A stretch of DNA of 64,000 nt from Pelobates cultripes (Eukaryota; Chordata; Amphibia; Anura; Pelobatidae): contig OW240913.1 of NCBI GenBank assembly GCA_933207985.1, forward strand, positions 263,553,112 through 263,617,111. The letters are read 5' to 3'. The position numbers and the translations under genes were made by a program. Under the pieces are notes generated by a model. The model did no database searches and was not told where the DNA came from. It saw nothing but the letters and a program-made list of their open reading frames with translations. Shown here in pieces: positions 8,691-20,874 of this stretch; positions within the stretch are counted from its first letter, which is position 1; the number at the start of each line of letters is the position of its first letter.

Positions 8691-10090
8691 AGGGACACTA
8701 TAGTCACCTGAACAACTACAGCTTAATGAGGTTGTTCAGGTGAGATCTATAGCTCCCTGCAGGCAATCTTATGTGAACACAGTTTTTTCTGAGAAAATAC
8801 AGTGTTAACATTGATTGATAGGAATACCTCCAGTGGCCGTTGTAACGGATCGCCTGGCACCCCGACTGGGTACCTCCGTTGAAGGATGCTCCTAGAGCTT
8901 CCTGAGGACTCCAAGCACTGCAGCAGACACCACAACCACCGAACCGGAGAAGCATACGAATGATCTCAAGCATATGAATGCTGTAAGTAGCTGAACAGGA
9001 AAAGCATACAATCAGCTTACACTCCTGGCAATCAGCATACAATCCAATTCCCCCAATAACGAGATGACACTTCGTTTTGAGGTCAAGCAGAACTGACTGT
9101 ACTGGCACATACAGCCTCTTTTATTCACAATCCACAAACATAGTACTGCCCACAGGGTTTTGAAATACAACCAATCAATCCGTACAATACACACAGACAC
9201 TCCCCACAAAATCCTCCCCTCTGCCTGTGATATGATTACTGAACACAATGGTTAATCTAATTATCACAGGCAGAGAAATACAGTATCATAAAACACATCA
9301 CAGGGACCCCAAAACATGCAATAACCCCATAAAAATCCTCGGAACCAGGGGATCTGGGTGAACCACATATCCAAAATTCACCCAGATCCATTCAGTAGTT
9401 TGGAAGATGCAGTTTAATACAGATTCCGCAGAACATATACAAGCTATATGAAAAATAATTACTGTATAATGTGTCCCCTGTTGTATAGTTTAAAACTACC
9501 GAACGATGTCTTCGTGCACCAAATACTGGCAAGATGGCACCGTGTAGAAAAGTCCAAACAGTGTCTGTGAGTTAAAATGGCCGCCATCCATTGTTCTCAC
9601 CATGTGCTTCATCCATTGTTCTCACCATGTGCCTCTGATACATGAAATGGTGGCCACCCAGTAACTCCACAGTATGTCCCCAGATGGTTCTTAAAGGGCC
9701 AGCAACAGCATAATAAAATACAATATGCCCAAATACTGTATTTAAAGGGCCAAATCTCCCACTGGCCATAGTCAGCAGGCAGGAGGCAGGCAAACAGGTT
9801 TCTCCAATGCCCAGTGGCGAGGTTGGTTTTCGCCACAGCCGTCACTCAGACGGCCACCAGAGGGACTTCCTATCATGCATGGCCCTAAAAAGGCCATGTA
9901 CACATCAGACGTATTAAAATACGTCTGACGTGTACAGGACAGAGAAGGCACTGTGTGCGCACCTTCTCTCTCCTGCCTGTCAGCAGAGGAGAGGAGGCAG
10001 GCAAAGACCGCAAGCTGAGCTGTCGGTCAGCTCGCGGCCGCGCACACAGTGCGCATGCGCGGTAATGCGCTCAGGACTTTATAGGGCGGC
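8691..10090. mobile_element. Family-B-like MITE split by a solo LTR
   Basis: Left end TTAA then AGGGACACTATAGTCACC at 8687-8708, with the subterminal palindrome CCTGAACAACTACAGCTTAATG...GTTCAGG. The left part runs to 8840 and resumes at 9838 after the solo LTR with the typical GACGGCCACCAGAGG segment. The right part contains a near-perfect 17-bp palindrome (9897-9934, ACATCAGACGTATT / AATACGTCTGACGTGT) and a GC-rich tail. I could not find a clean right terminus, so the end is approximate. Confidence 0.55.
8841..9837. repeat. Solo LTR, 997 bp, with 5-bp target duplication
   Basis: Starts TGTAACGGATCG and ends TTTTCGCCACA. Both sides are flanked by GCCGT (8836-8840 and 9838-9842). TG...CA termini with a 5-bp duplication are the mark of an LTR left by recombination between the two LTRs of a retroelement. 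A shorter relative lies at 56010-56743. It has no coding capacity. Orientation of transcription was not established. Confidence 0.85.
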
Positions 10091-10422
10091 ATGAATGCCT
10101 ATGAAGTATGTGTGCATGTGTGGCGAAGCCGCGCATGCGCACAAGGGAGCAATGGCGCTTCCGAATGGAAGCGTCTGATAGCTCTCTGCTCGTGCCTGCC
10201 TATTTTCGTCATTTTGAGCAAAGGAAGACACCATCAGGAGAGGCCGGCTGACTCCACTGCTGCTCATGCTGGCTGCTGGCTAATATAAGACTCAGTGAGG
10301 AAGGGAATACACTTTAGTTTTTTTTGCTTTTTTTATATACATGATCAAAATGTACTGATGATAAATCCATATCGTAAGAATCCTACTTAAAAGCAACTAT
10401 CTCGTACCTCCAGATAAGTAAT

Positions 10423-10670
10423 GTGTGATGTGTGTGTGTGTGTGTGTGTGTCAGTATGTCTGTGTGTGTGTTAGTATGCATGTGTGTGTGTGTCAGTATG
10501 TCTGTGTGTATGTGTGTGTGTGTGTCAGGATGTCTGTCTGTGTGAGTCAGTATGCCTGTAACAGTGTGTGTGTGTGTGTGTGTGTGAGCGTGCACCCGCG
10601 CACGCCTGTCAGTGAGTGTGTGTTTGTTAGTATGTGTCAAATCAGCAAGTGTGTGTGCCTGTCAGTGAGT
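10423..10670. repeat. GT-rich microsatellite/minisatellite
   Basis: GT runs alternate with units of the form GTCAGTATG, giving spurious Cys/Val open frames on one strand and Thr/His on the other. Confidence 0.9.
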
Positions 10671-10857
10671 GTCTCTGCTTAGGTGACTGCCCCACCTTTC
10701 AATCACATGGGAAAGGTGTTTTTACTCTCCCCTTGGTGCAATGTGCCACTTGACTGGATTTGCCACTGAGGCCTAAGGCTGCCAGCCCTCCCCTGTCTAG
10801 GAGATCAATTATACCTATCTCCAGCTGTTCCAAAAAGGTTTGGTGTGGAAAAAAATG

Positions 10858-11250
10858 TGATTGAAAACCCCTTCCACCTGAAGTCTGTGGATAGTTAATA
10901 CAATGTTAATCAAAAATCTGCAGACCATTCAAGCCGTAAGACTTACTTTCCCACAGAAATCACAAATCTGGTGTGATGTTACTACCGTAAAGGATTCATT
11001 GCATCTTTTCCTAAATTGTTTCAAAGCTGTTGTATATAGCAAACACAGACTCAAAGGAATCCATGTTTAAAATGGAATGAGGCAAAAATCTAATTCTTTG
11101 TTAAACTTTAAATTACAAATTTGCATATGCCCTCCCAGAATTCTTTGCGGTGGTAACATCACTGAACATTTGTGATTTCTGTGAGAAAAGCAAGTCTTAT
11201 GGCTTGACTTGTGTGAAGATTTTTGTTTAACATCGTATTAACTATCCAGC
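10858..11250. mobile_element. Inverted-repeat (foldback) element
   Basis: Two arms of about 110 bp (10894-11003 and 11135-11244) are reverse complements at roughly 80-85% by eye, around a spacer of about 130 bp. The left arm includes CTGTGGATAGTTAATACAATG and the right arm CATCGTATTAACTATCC. Single arms of the same family recur at 35341-35595 and 60985-61205. No transposase or clear target duplication was found. Confidence 0.65.
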
Positions 11251-11739
11251 TATTCCTATAGATAACCTATAGGATGCATAGGGCGGCCATCCTAGCACAG
11301 TAATAGCTAACTGTGAAATGCAGTTCACAAACATCTGGGAAGGCAGTGTTAGGCATCATCTCTTGACATACCCATTGAACTTTTTTTACTCTATGATAGT
11401 TCTTTACAGGAGGTTATAGAGTATAATAATGTAATTTAACAAATATTAAAGTACTTCAAGTTCATACAGACACTATAAGGCAAATGTAATATACCTGGAA
11501 TGTGATGAGAAATACATAGGCAACAACGATATAAAGGCATAGGGCTAGTGTATGTTACATGAACTTTAAATGAACATTATATCTTTAGCAATACAATTCT
11601 ATATTCCTCTTCCTAGCTCAAAATAGGACCATCCACAGGTGCCAAAAAAAGGAACTAAATAAATGTTTAACTGAGGTACTGCTGAGCTCTCCTTCCTTGC
11701 AAGCGCCATGGAGAAGCTATTCATTGGTGTTCGTGGAGG

Positions 11740-12002
11740 AGCATTGTGGACCTAATGTGCACGACAATGTTTTCCTGTGGGGCTTCCTTGTCACATAACC
11801 AGGTTTTACTTGGTCTGTGCTGTGGAATTACCTCTAGTGATTGTTAGTATAACAGCCTCTAGTGGAGGAATTGACTCTGGTATGTAAACATTGTAGTTTC
11901 CCAAAAACGACAATGTTTTACATTGTGGGACTAAGAGGACAGGAACACTGCACCCAGGCAACTTCACTGAGATTAAGTTGTCTGGGTGACTATAGTGTTC
12001 CT
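11740..12002. mobile_element. Family-B MITE, right end
   Basis: Ends GTCTGGGTGACTATAGTGTTCCT followed by TTAA at 12003-12006, with the subterminal palindrome near 11950-11990 and inner CTCTAGTG / CACTAGAGG-type inverted segments. The left edge is uncertain. Confidence 0.6.
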
Positions 12003-12006
12003 TTAA

Positions 12007-14061
12007 ACAATAAATGTAAGTATTAATACTGTTATATTTGTCATCTGCAGAGCTCATACACTGAGATCTTCACATGATTATTAACAATTTAAACATAATG
12101 AACTGCACAGTAAATATACTTTGGGGAAAAAAACACTGCTACATTGGGTGCAAAAATACAATCTTAATCAATCAAAGAACTACTTAAATGTTACTTTAGT
12201 TATTGACTGTCTTTAATGACTAATTTGTTTGAAACAATTATGTCTGACATTATTTTTTATCAAGTTCAAAATGAAAAATGGATATTGTATCCCCATGTGC
12301 CCTTTCAGTGTGTTAAATAACACATTTATCAGGGTTTTTGTTCACAAAATAGAAGATAGATTGAGATAAAGATGCAGAGCAACTCTTCGACAAATGAAAT
12401 AGTTCTGGATACAAAATGCAAATACACGTGGTTGAAATGCACTTGCGTGATTGCTCACCAGAAGTACTTAACTAATCATTTAAAAATGTTTGGAGGTCAT
12501 TTATACAAGTGTCAAGAGGGTTGCAATCATACAGTTTGCTTCCTTTGTGCTTTTGCGTCCATTTTATATTAGCTATTTAATTAACTTGTATTGAATGAAT
12601 AGATAATGTATACATCAAATAAACCTTACTGTAATTAATTCTTGTCTATAGTGTCCTAATCCATACTAAACAAGGTAGGATTTATCTGCAGGGTACTGCA
12701 CAAGTAAAAATAAATAAACATAAAAATTAAATAATAAGGACAATTAGAGGACTTTTACCAAGAACTCTCAAAAAAAAACATAGGATAATAAAATAAGTAC
12801 ATTCCCCTCTCACAAATTTGAATAAAAGGAAACTGGAAAAACAGTTCTTTTTGCACCTGTAAGATATAGATTAAGATCGCAGATTTTGTGGAAACAGGGA
12901 TAAAACCGGTAAAGAATAATTATTTTTCGCTACCTGCAGTTTGATACATTGGAACATCTATCTCGATGGAACAATTTAAAGGTTTGTTCTTACCATATGG
13001 CCAACACTGCACCAAAATACGCCAAAGAAAAAATAATAATACAGTTCTATGTGGCAAATATTGTTCTCACTCAACAGTATGTACGAGTGTATGTGTAGTG
13101 ATATAATAAAATATTGAGGTGGTAGTATAGTACAGTAAAAAACAAACAAAATGAAAGTGAATAACAATCATCAGCTCACATATTATCACATATACACAAT
13201 TATTATTAATTACTATGTGTATATTTGATAATTGCAGCGACTGTATATTATTACTTTAGTCATCACAAACTCAAACGTTAAAATAACAAAATAGTGCAAT
13301 GTGCCAGTAAGCAACTCATCAATAAATAATGTATACAACATAAAATAGAATATGCATTTCATTGTATTAGTGGTCATGACTGCACAGTGGATTATTTAAG
13401 GCATTTCCCTTTTTATCCCATAAGTTAGTCTATTTTCTTTTGTATTTAGAGTTTCTACTCCATTACGCTGCTTTGTATGAGAAAGTCTTGTATATTTTGA
13501 ATACAGAAGGAAGAGAATTTCTTCGCAAAGTTTTCTTTTCATTTTTCATTTTAATTCCACACCATGAACTAAGATAAAAATGTATCAATTATTATTAAAA
13601 TGTATAATAACTAAACACCTCATAAAGGAAATTCAATTCACATTGTACCAACTTCTATAATTCATGACTTAATACGTATGTCATTTTTAATTATGTGTGA
13701 TAATATATTGTATTTAAAATATTTTTCACGAAAAGGTAATTATAATAGAGAATGACATTATGAATTACAATTACATTTGTTTTTCATTTGTAAGAATTGA
13801 ACTTAGATATGCTTATGATGTTATGCGCACTAAAGAGCAATTTATTTTTCTTTTGAGAAAAAAGAAAAAGACATAATGGTTGGCTTGTACTCATTGGGGA
13901 CATCTTCCTTAAATTATTATCATATCTATTCTGTTCTTCTGACAGCTGCTTTACATTAAAGAATTTTGTTAGCAGTAATGCTTGATTTGTAAAGCATTTT
14001 TCGAAAACAAATCTAGTTAATTTAATAAAATGAAAATACAAATCACAAGGAGATTGCAATA
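12007..14061. other. AT-rich non-coding DNA, nothing recognised
   Basis: Low-complexity AT-rich sequence. Open frames are short and without recognisable domains. No splice-flanked exon or repeat terminus was seen. Confidence 0.6.
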
Positions 14062-14065
14062 ATAT

Positions 14066-14137
14066 CCCCTTAAGGACACATGATGGAAATATTCCGTCAT
14101 GATTCCATTTTATTCCAGAAGTTGTGTCCTTAAAGGG
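14066..14137. mobile_element. Family-A MITE, 72 bp, flanked by ATAT
   Basis: CCCCTTAAGGACACATGATGG at the left and GTGTCCTTAAAGGG at the right, the same body as the 70-72-bp copies at 40826 and 41058 (shared TTTTATTCCAGAAGT). Flanks are ATAT (14062-14065 and 14138-14141) instead of TTAA. Confidence 0.75.
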
Positions 14138-14141
14138 ATAT

Positions 14142-15089
14142 TTTTCACATCAGACCATTTGTCTTTGTTAAAGGGGCAGTCCCAGGTGTTTCAAGAAGGT
14201 TATTTCTCCAATGGACAACAGACATATCAGTCTTATCGTTCAAATCTAATCAGAGAATTACTAGATGCTTTAGGGTGGACATTGTTTACAGGTCAGGGGC
14301 AAAATTTGTAAAATAAAATAAAAATCCATAGAACATATCCATGATATGAACAGAACAAAAGAAAAGAAAAGCCATTATTGTATAAGTGTTTACCCCACCA
14401 ACATAACTGTATAGATAGATACTGCTTGATGTCTAATGCAAGCAAACTCAAACATATTGCTTTATTTTTGATAACCTAAAATCTAGAAAAGCAGGTTTTT
14501 GTTCACTATAAAAAAGCATGTTCATTTATACATATGAGAAGGGTTAAGGAGTAATAATGTTCATGAAATAATATTTTTTATTGAATACAGGTAACATTAT
14601 CCTGAATACAAATATGCAAATTAATAAGACTTTATTCATTCATTTTTGTATGAATCACAAATGAATTAATGACACTTTGACCAAATTAACAAAAAAAATT
14701 AATTAATGTAGACAAAAATACGTCCATTCAATTTAATTATGTATTCATTTAATTACAAGTAGGGGTCTTCTGGCTCCTTCCTTGCAATTAGACCATGAAA
14801 AAAATAAAAAAAATAGAAAATTCCCTGGAAAGTATTGAGGGAAGTGAGACTTACCAATTAGAGCAGTCTGATTGGTTACCTTACAAGCCAACCAATCAGA
14901 GCGTTCTTAAAGCCCATAAAAGGACTGTTCCTGCCAAGTAAGCTCAGTCTGCATGGTGCCCTCAACAACAAAAAGTAAACACTGTTTTTTTTAATCTTTT
15001 TTTAATTTTAATAGGACTTTGTGTTGTTTTTTGGGGTTGAAAATAAGAATTATAAAAATATAGATGAGATATAATGGCAAGTATATATT
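14142..15089. other. AT-rich non-coding DNA
   Basis: No gene recognised. A short inverted pair is visible near 14855-14900 (CCAATTAGAGCAGTCTGATTGG and AACCAATCAGAGCG). Confidence 0.5.
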
Positions 15090-15149
15090 TTTTCAACAGG
15101 TACTTGTGTACTTTTAAATCTTAATCTTAATATTAAAAGGAGGTGAGTA

Positions 15150-15300
15150 TTTTGTATATAACCTTTGTAAACTAAACTACACAGCAGTAAAGAAAATAAC
15201 TTAGGAATAGAATAGTAAATCAACTAAAAGAAGTAACCAATATAAATAGAGGATAGTAACCTAAGCACCTCCTCTTTCTTGATGTTAAACTAAACAACTA
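15150..15300. repeat. Left inverted terminal repeat of DIRS-2
   Basis: The segment from CTAAACTACACAGCAGTAAAG to AGCACCTCCTCTTTCTT is the reverse complement of 23085-23235, with scattered mismatches. The outer part (15100-15150) resembles the right end of DIRS-1. Confidence 0.75.
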
Positions 15301-15745
15301 AAGAAACAAAGTCTAACAATATAATGCAATATAATGATCAAGAGTAGAACTGGCTGGGGGGCGGAGCGGAATTGTTCTTTACATATTTTTATGCAATCAT
15401 AGTCAGTTTACTTTAAACAAAACCGTCCTGTGAGCACCCAGTGGTACTACTCGAGCTACTCATAGTTTGTTTGCCCTCATCACATACCTATATTTTCTAG
15501 CATCGTTAGTGAAGCATATTTACTCTCTTCTGCATTAATCAACATAGCTATTGTGATGTTCTTTATATTATAAAATTGTGCATGCCTCTACCAATACCCC
15601 AGTTGTACTACTTGCTGATAAGCCTGAGGATTGCTGTTGGGGCACCTCAAGCCTGTATGTAATGTTCATATGCACTGCAAAAAAAAAAGTAGAACTAGCT
15701 GTATCATACAGATCACATCAGAACCAAACTCCACAGCTGCAACGT

Positions 15746-15985
15746 CTAGTGCAGGAATTTAAACTTACCTGAATTAAAACAAGAAAGTGATGAGTGGAAT
15801 GTTGATCGCATGGTTTCTGTCAATGATGTGCCCATGCAGAAAGTGGCCAACAACACCTCACCTAGAAATGAATGAGCAAAAAAGGAGGGATCGATGCCAG
15901 CCAAGGTCAAAAGCCTCCACACCCAACGAGCCAGCATAGTTGCCGAGACCAGTTGGTGTAGACAAACAAAAGAAATCAGCAATTG
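15746..15985 (-). pseudogene. DIRS-2 tyrosine recombinase, C-terminal fragment
   Basis: Minus-strand translation gives LARWVWRLLTLAGID and then FFAHSFLGEVLLA, which align with the W...LAGID...AHSxRGxxxS region of DIRS recombinases. The expected Arg after AHS is missing (FLGE replaces the RG motif), so catalysis would be lost. The N-terminal half of the same gene is at 20875-21230 on the other side of the insertion. Confidence 0.62.
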
Positions 15986-16134
15986 GCCAGATGGGGAGAC
16001 CAAGATGAACAAAGTGACAAGTAATAAATGGTGCTTAAAAAATGTCCAAACAAATTCCTTATCAAATGTGCAAATTATGCAAAAAAAGCAGCACCTAAAG
16101 TGCAAAAAGCCATTAAATATACCCTCCAATACAA

Positions 16135-16255
16135 TAAAAAACAGATATAGGTGTGCTGTGCCTTTAAAAAATTAAGAAATAAAAAAATTAAGAAATAGTG
16201 TAAACACACTTAATTAATTTCAATCAGACAAGGTGTATATAAATCACTAAAGTGA
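16135..16255 (+). repeat. Left inverted terminal copy of the PLE-like insertion
   Basis: Matches the reverse complement of 20762-20862, apart from a short tandem duplication of AAAAAATTAAGAAAT and small changes. It loses similarity just where the ribozyme starts in the right copy. Confidence 0.7.
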
Positions 16256-16624
16256 TCTAGTGCAAAACCTATTGTGGTCCCAATACTGTGCAAGGCCACT
16301 GCCAAAGTCTTTATAATGAAAAATTAGGAACTTACAATACAAGGAACATATGTGTCCTCCACTTGAGCCCAAAAGTAAAAAAAAAAACAAAGAAAAATAC
16401 ATAGTGTAAATCTATATATGAAATCAGTGGATGTTAAAAAAAACTATGTTGGGTATTACAAAATAGAAAATGCACACTAGAATCACTATTAAGAGTTATG
16501 CAAATACTTTAATAAATCAATAATAGGTACAATAAGCATAAAGCAAAATATAAAGTGACAATATATAGGCATAACAAAACAAACAATAATAATTACCACA
16601 ATTTTCACAAGCCTATTCTGGCAA

Positions 16625-16690
16625 AAACACGAGCCCCAACACCCCAACGTTTCGGCACCTACTGGCTGCCTTTTTCAAGGATGTGTGTTT
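16625..16690 (-). ncRNA. Hammerhead-like relic
   Basis: The minus strand shows CCTTGAAAAAGGCA, a stem (GGCA.../GTGCC), then GAAACGTTGGGG. GAAAC and the stem are kept but the CUGANGA box has become TTGAAAA, so it is presumably inactive. Probably from a PLE terminal repeat. Confidence 0.4.
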
Positions 16691-16854
16691 TATAACTTAC
16701 CACAATCCACTTATACAGCCCCATACAGCTGTAATAAGTAATCAAACAGGTGCGAAACTGGAAGTGACATCATCACGGCGCTGGAACAAAAGTAAGTGGC
16801 TAAAAGGATTTTAACCCAATCAGCCTGGCGGTAGGTGGACCCTGAGGGAGGGGG

Positions 16855-16916
16855 GGGCCTAAAGACCATATAGTGCCAGGAAAACAAGTTTGTTTTCCTG
16901 GCACTTTAGTGGTCCT
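16855..16916. mobile_element. Family-B MITE right-end fragment
   Basis: CATATAGTGCCAGGAAAACAAG and its inverted copy, then CACTTTAGTGGTCCT and TTAA (16917-16920), the same right end as the copy at 6639-7131. Confidence 0.65.
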
Positions 16917-17129
16917 TTAACCCAGAAACATACTTTAAAAATAAATAAATCAACTATCAGAAGATCAAAAAAAAAATGATCAGTGAACCGATTTTTTTAT
17001 GCAATAGATATGCTAAAAAATAAAACTCAATTTATTCTATAAACAATTTAAAGATATACTTGCCATTCATCTTAAAGACCTTTTTAATGATATTGTTAAG
17101 GAAAAGAGTGGCCTGATAGAGATGTTATG

Positions 17130-18440
17130 TGCAAAATGTAATCCCTATACTTATATCAGATAAACCATTGGACAAAGTAAAGAGTTACAGGCCTATATCA
17201 CTTTTGAATTCTGACATAAAATGATATGCAAGTATTATAGCGAACAGATTACAAAGTGTCTTACCGTACCTGATTCATAAAGATCAGGTCGGTATTATTA
17301 AAGCTAGACACTTTAGTAACAGTATAAGGAAGATAGTCAATATAATAGATTGGGTCCATGACTCGAGAACCCCATTCCTGGCCCTGTCGTTGGACGCAGA
17401 GAAGGACTACGACAGGGTCAGGTTGGACTTCTTAAAGGCGTCCTTAAAAGCCTTCGGATTTGAGGGCTGGATAATGGACGCTATGGTGGCTTTGTACACT
17501 TGACCAATGGCTAGAACTATAGGAAGGGGCATAACATCAGATTGGTTTAATTTACAGAACGGAACGACACATGCGTGTCCTCTCTCTCCATTGTTATATT
17601 TGTTATATATTGAACCCTTGGCATGGGAAATCAGACAAAACATGAAGATTAAAGGTATATTAATAGGCCAGGAAGAATATAAATTATCTTTATGTATGGA
17701 CAATGTTTTAATTACTATTCTAGACCCTGTCAAGTCATTAGAAGAACTGATAAAGATATTAAACAAATTTGGAGAATACTCTAAATTCAAGTTAAAACTA
17801 GAACTTTTATTTTGGCTAAAAATCTAAGTAAAGAGATAAAAACAAAGATTAAAGGAAAGTACAACTTTATATCAGTTATAAAATGTATGCAATACCTAGG
17901 CATAAAAATCTCAAAACACCCAAATGGGATAATGAAATGTCTTACCCTCCCCTTGATGAAACAAATAAACAAGCAACTTAAAGATTTAAGAAATGCCGAA
18001 ATATCATGGCAAGGCAGAATAAATGTAGTAAAATCATAGTTAATACCTAAATGCCTAACTTCATTTTTCGTGTGTTACATCTAAAAATGCCAAAACCATG
18101 GCTTAATATGATTCAAACCATGATGAAAAAATAATATGGTTGAAGAAAAACCCAAGAGTGAACAAAAAAATGCTAAATTTGAAATATAAAAAAGGAGAGG
18201 TGGGAATGCTTGATATAACAGAGATACAAGAAACATGTTTGTTAGCACACTTAATTTTAACTCTGAAAGAGAGTTCCAAGGAGGAAAGCTGGGCAAAAAT
18301 TGAAGCATCAATATCAGGAGTACCAGACATATTAGTTTTATTTTGGAGAATACAAAAGAGCAGCACTGTAAAAAAAGGGAATCGTCTTAAATCATCTTCT
18401 CCCAGTTTGGATAAAATGGAAAAATAAATTTAAAATCTCT
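17130..18440 (+). pseudogene. L1-clade LINE reverse transcriptase relic
   Basis: Translated with frameshifts, it shows the L1 reverse transcriptase blocks in order: SYRPISLLNSDIK near 17180-17220, a DQVG-type block near 17285, LSLDAEKDYDRV near 17385-17420, HACPLSPLLYLLYIEPLA near 17570-17625, and LSLCMDNVLI near 17690-17715, where the catalytic FADD/YADD is replaced by MDN. The region after it (IKYLGIKISK-like, then SWQGRINVVKS near 18000-18040) matches the thumb. No endonuclease is visible upstream, so the copy is 5' truncated. It lies inside the PLE-like insertion. Confidence 0.8.
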
Positions 18441-19289
18441 GACAAAATTATTGATGACCTCCCATTAAATGTTTTATCAGCAAATATAGAAGACCTAAAC
18501 ATAAAAAATTGGACAGATAATGGTATCCAAATAATTAATTAGTAATAAACACCAGAACCAGATCATATCATTTGGAAATCTTAGAAACTCATTTTCTCTA
18601 CCATATAGAGAAAACATTTTATATCTAAGGATAAAGCACTTTATAGATAAATATAAAGTTTTTTCCCCCCCCTTTTTCCTTTTCCTGTTCTTTTTTTTTG
18701 GGGGGGGGGACTTTTAATTCGGCACAATGTGTGAATATAAGTCCAGTTTGTTAATCAAATTTTATGAAAGTATTAAAAAAAATGTACAAAAAAAAAAAAT
18801 AGATAAGAATGGATAAGCATCTGATGAATTAATACGATAACTCAATATATATCTTGATAGCCATTTCACAGCACTTCTTAAACCAGATGTATTTCCCTGG
18901 CTTACCGTATATGTATTTGTTACTTATTTTAATACCTGTCTATTAAGGTTCTGTTGTTGCTGTCTTATGTCAGTACCTGCATGTGATGATTTGTACTTGC
19001 AAAATATTTATAAAAAAGAAAACTCTGTTGGAACACTCACAAACAAAGAGCAGATGAGCCTGCTCTGACTGATCAGCATGAGTAAATCCCTTGATTGGGT
19101 AAGCGATGCAGGAAAGGATGCCAGCAATAGGTATGTTTAAATACTTTATTGCACCAAATAGTAGTAAAAATGTCCCCAGTGTTCTTCTCCTTTCTGAATC
19201 TCTTGTGTATGGAATCACCAGTCCTGTTAGTCCGCCGCCGGCTGCAAGACTATGGGCTTATCAATATCCTACACAAGAACTTCCTGGAG
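18441..19289. other. Non-coding DNA, probable L1 3' region and unknown repeat
   Basis: T-rich and G-rich runs near 18661-18710 and an A-run near 18770-18800 may be the L1 3' end. Nothing else identified. Confidence 0.4.
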
Positions 19290-19297
19290 GTGGGGAT

Positions 19298-20679
19298 CAC
19301 TGGCGGATCCAGGGGGGCAACAGGGCAATTGCCCCGAGGCTCTCCCCTGCCGGCTAATGCTAATCAGGGATCTCTCTCCCCGGTCCGCAGGCACTGTGCT
19401 GACAGCCGGCAGGGGAGGGAGTGAGAGAGGACCCGGGAGCTCTTACCTGCAGCTCCTCCGCGGCAACGCTCCAAATCTTGCGAGAGTGAACTCTGGAGCA
19501 AAGGGCTAGAGTTCACCTCACCACCACTGGGACCACCAGGGAATCCCCACCGGACCACCAGGGATGGAGAAATGTCCCCTCTCCTCCTCCTCAATAAAGG
19601 TAAGAAGGGAGGGGGGACATAATTATATTAATTGTATTAAATAAAAATATATTAAAAAGCCTCCCTATCCTCCTTCCCCTCCATACACACACTGCACACC
19701 CATAGACACATTTCCCCCCTCACACATTGCCCCCCATACACACACTGCCCCCCATACATACACTTCCCCCATACACACATTGCCCCATACACACACATTG
19801 CCCCATACATACACTGCCCCCTATACACACACTGCCCCACACATACATACAATGCCCCCCATATACACACTGCCCCCCATACACACACTGCCCCCATACA
19901 CACATTGCCCCATACACACACTGCCCCTCATACACACTCTGCCCCCATACACACATTGCCCCATACACACATTGCCCCATACGCAATGCCCCATACACAA
20001 ACATTGCCCCTTACACACACTGCCCCCATACACACATTGCCCCATACACACACTGCCCCCACATACATACAGTGCCCCCATAAACTGCCCCACACACACA
20101 TATAGTGCCCCCCATACACACACTGCCCCCACACACATACAGTGCCCCCCACACACTGCCCCACACACACATACAGTGCCCCCCATACACACACCCCACA
20201 CACACATACAGTGCCCCCCATAAACACACTGCCCCACACACAAATACAGTGCCCCCACATACACACACTGCCCCAAACACACATACACTGTAACTCTCAC
20301 ACACACTGCCCCCTCACATACACACTGCACTGCTCACACACACTGTCCCACACATACACTGCCCCCTAACATACACACTGCAACCCTGACATACACTGCC
20401 GCCCTCACGCACACAATTCACCACTCACACACACACTGCACCTTTAATACACCCTTCACCCCTAAAACATACCACTGCTCCTATGCCCTATATCCCAGCA
20501 GACCCCAGGTAATTTGTCAAACTGTTCTTAAATGGTTTGACTACTTACTCTGGGATGGGATCTTGGCACTACTGGCACCATAACTACTACACTGAGCTGT
20601 AGTGGTTATTGTGTCTGGATTATTTCTTTAAATACTCTACAAGTGCCCCTCCCGAGATCAGGCTGTGGATCCTCCACTG
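19298..20679. mobile_element. hAT-type MITE with 8-bp target duplication
   Basis: Ends CACTGGCGGATCCAG and CTGTGGATCCTCCACTG are inverted. GTGGGGAT flanks both sides (19290-19297 and 20680-20687). An 8-bp duplication and CAGTGGCG-like termini are hAT hallmarks. It carries no transposase. The interior is dominated by the minisatellite at 19680-20470. Confidence 0.85.
19680..20470. repeat. Minisatellite of CACACTGCCCCCATA type
   Basis: Dozens of 15-16-bp units (ATACACACACTGCCCC and variants) degrade into CACACA with CCCT near the right edge. It yields long but meaningless open frames on both strands. Confidence 0.93.
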
Positions 20680-20732
20680 GTGGGGATTGCATCCGAACCA
20701 CGTGACAGCGTAACGTGAAGTGGAGTGTGTGT

Positions 20733-20774
20733 GTGTGATGACGAGTTTCGCCAATCAGCTTCCTCAGATCACAC
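20733..20774 (-). ncRNA. Hammerhead ribozyme in the right terminal copy
   Basis: The minus strand folds as a type I hammerhead. Stem I is GTGTGAT with ATCACAC (7 bp, perfect). The core box is CTGAGGA. Stem II is short (GC/GC with one extra A, loop TGATTG). Then come GAAAC, a minimal stem III, and GTC as the cleavage triplet. All core bases C3-U4-G5-A6, G8-A9 and G12-A13-A14 are present. The very short stem III is typical of PLE and retrozyme ribozymes. Cleavage is predicted, not shown. Confidence 0.68.
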
Positions 20775-20874
20775 CTTGTCTGATTGAAATTAATAAGTGT
20801 ATTAACACTATTTCTTAATTTTTTTTAAAGGCACAGCACACCTATATCTGTTTTTTATCAGATGGGGAGACCCA

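Larger units (their letters stand above)
16003..20859. mobile_element. PLE-like insertion with inverted terminal copies
   Basis: Sits inside the DIRS-2 recombinase. The motif CAGATGGGGAGACC occurs at both sides (15988-16001 and 20860-20873), and the similarity extends to about 35-40 bp with mismatches, suggesting a target duplication. The two ends carry inverted copies of a segment of about 110 bp (16135-16255 and 20760-20862, with ACAGATATAGGTGTGCTGTGCC). The right copy includes a hammerhead ribozyme core. Inverted terminal copies with hammerheads and variable target duplications are features of Penelope-like elements. No PLE reverse transcriptase is recognisable. The interior holds an L1 relic and a hAT MITE, so the class assignment is inference. 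Confidence 0.5.

Noticed and set aside
19727..20330. Several 100-170-codon Thr/His/Cys-rich open frames on both strands
   Set aside because: They are translations of the CACACTGCCCC minisatellite in all frames.
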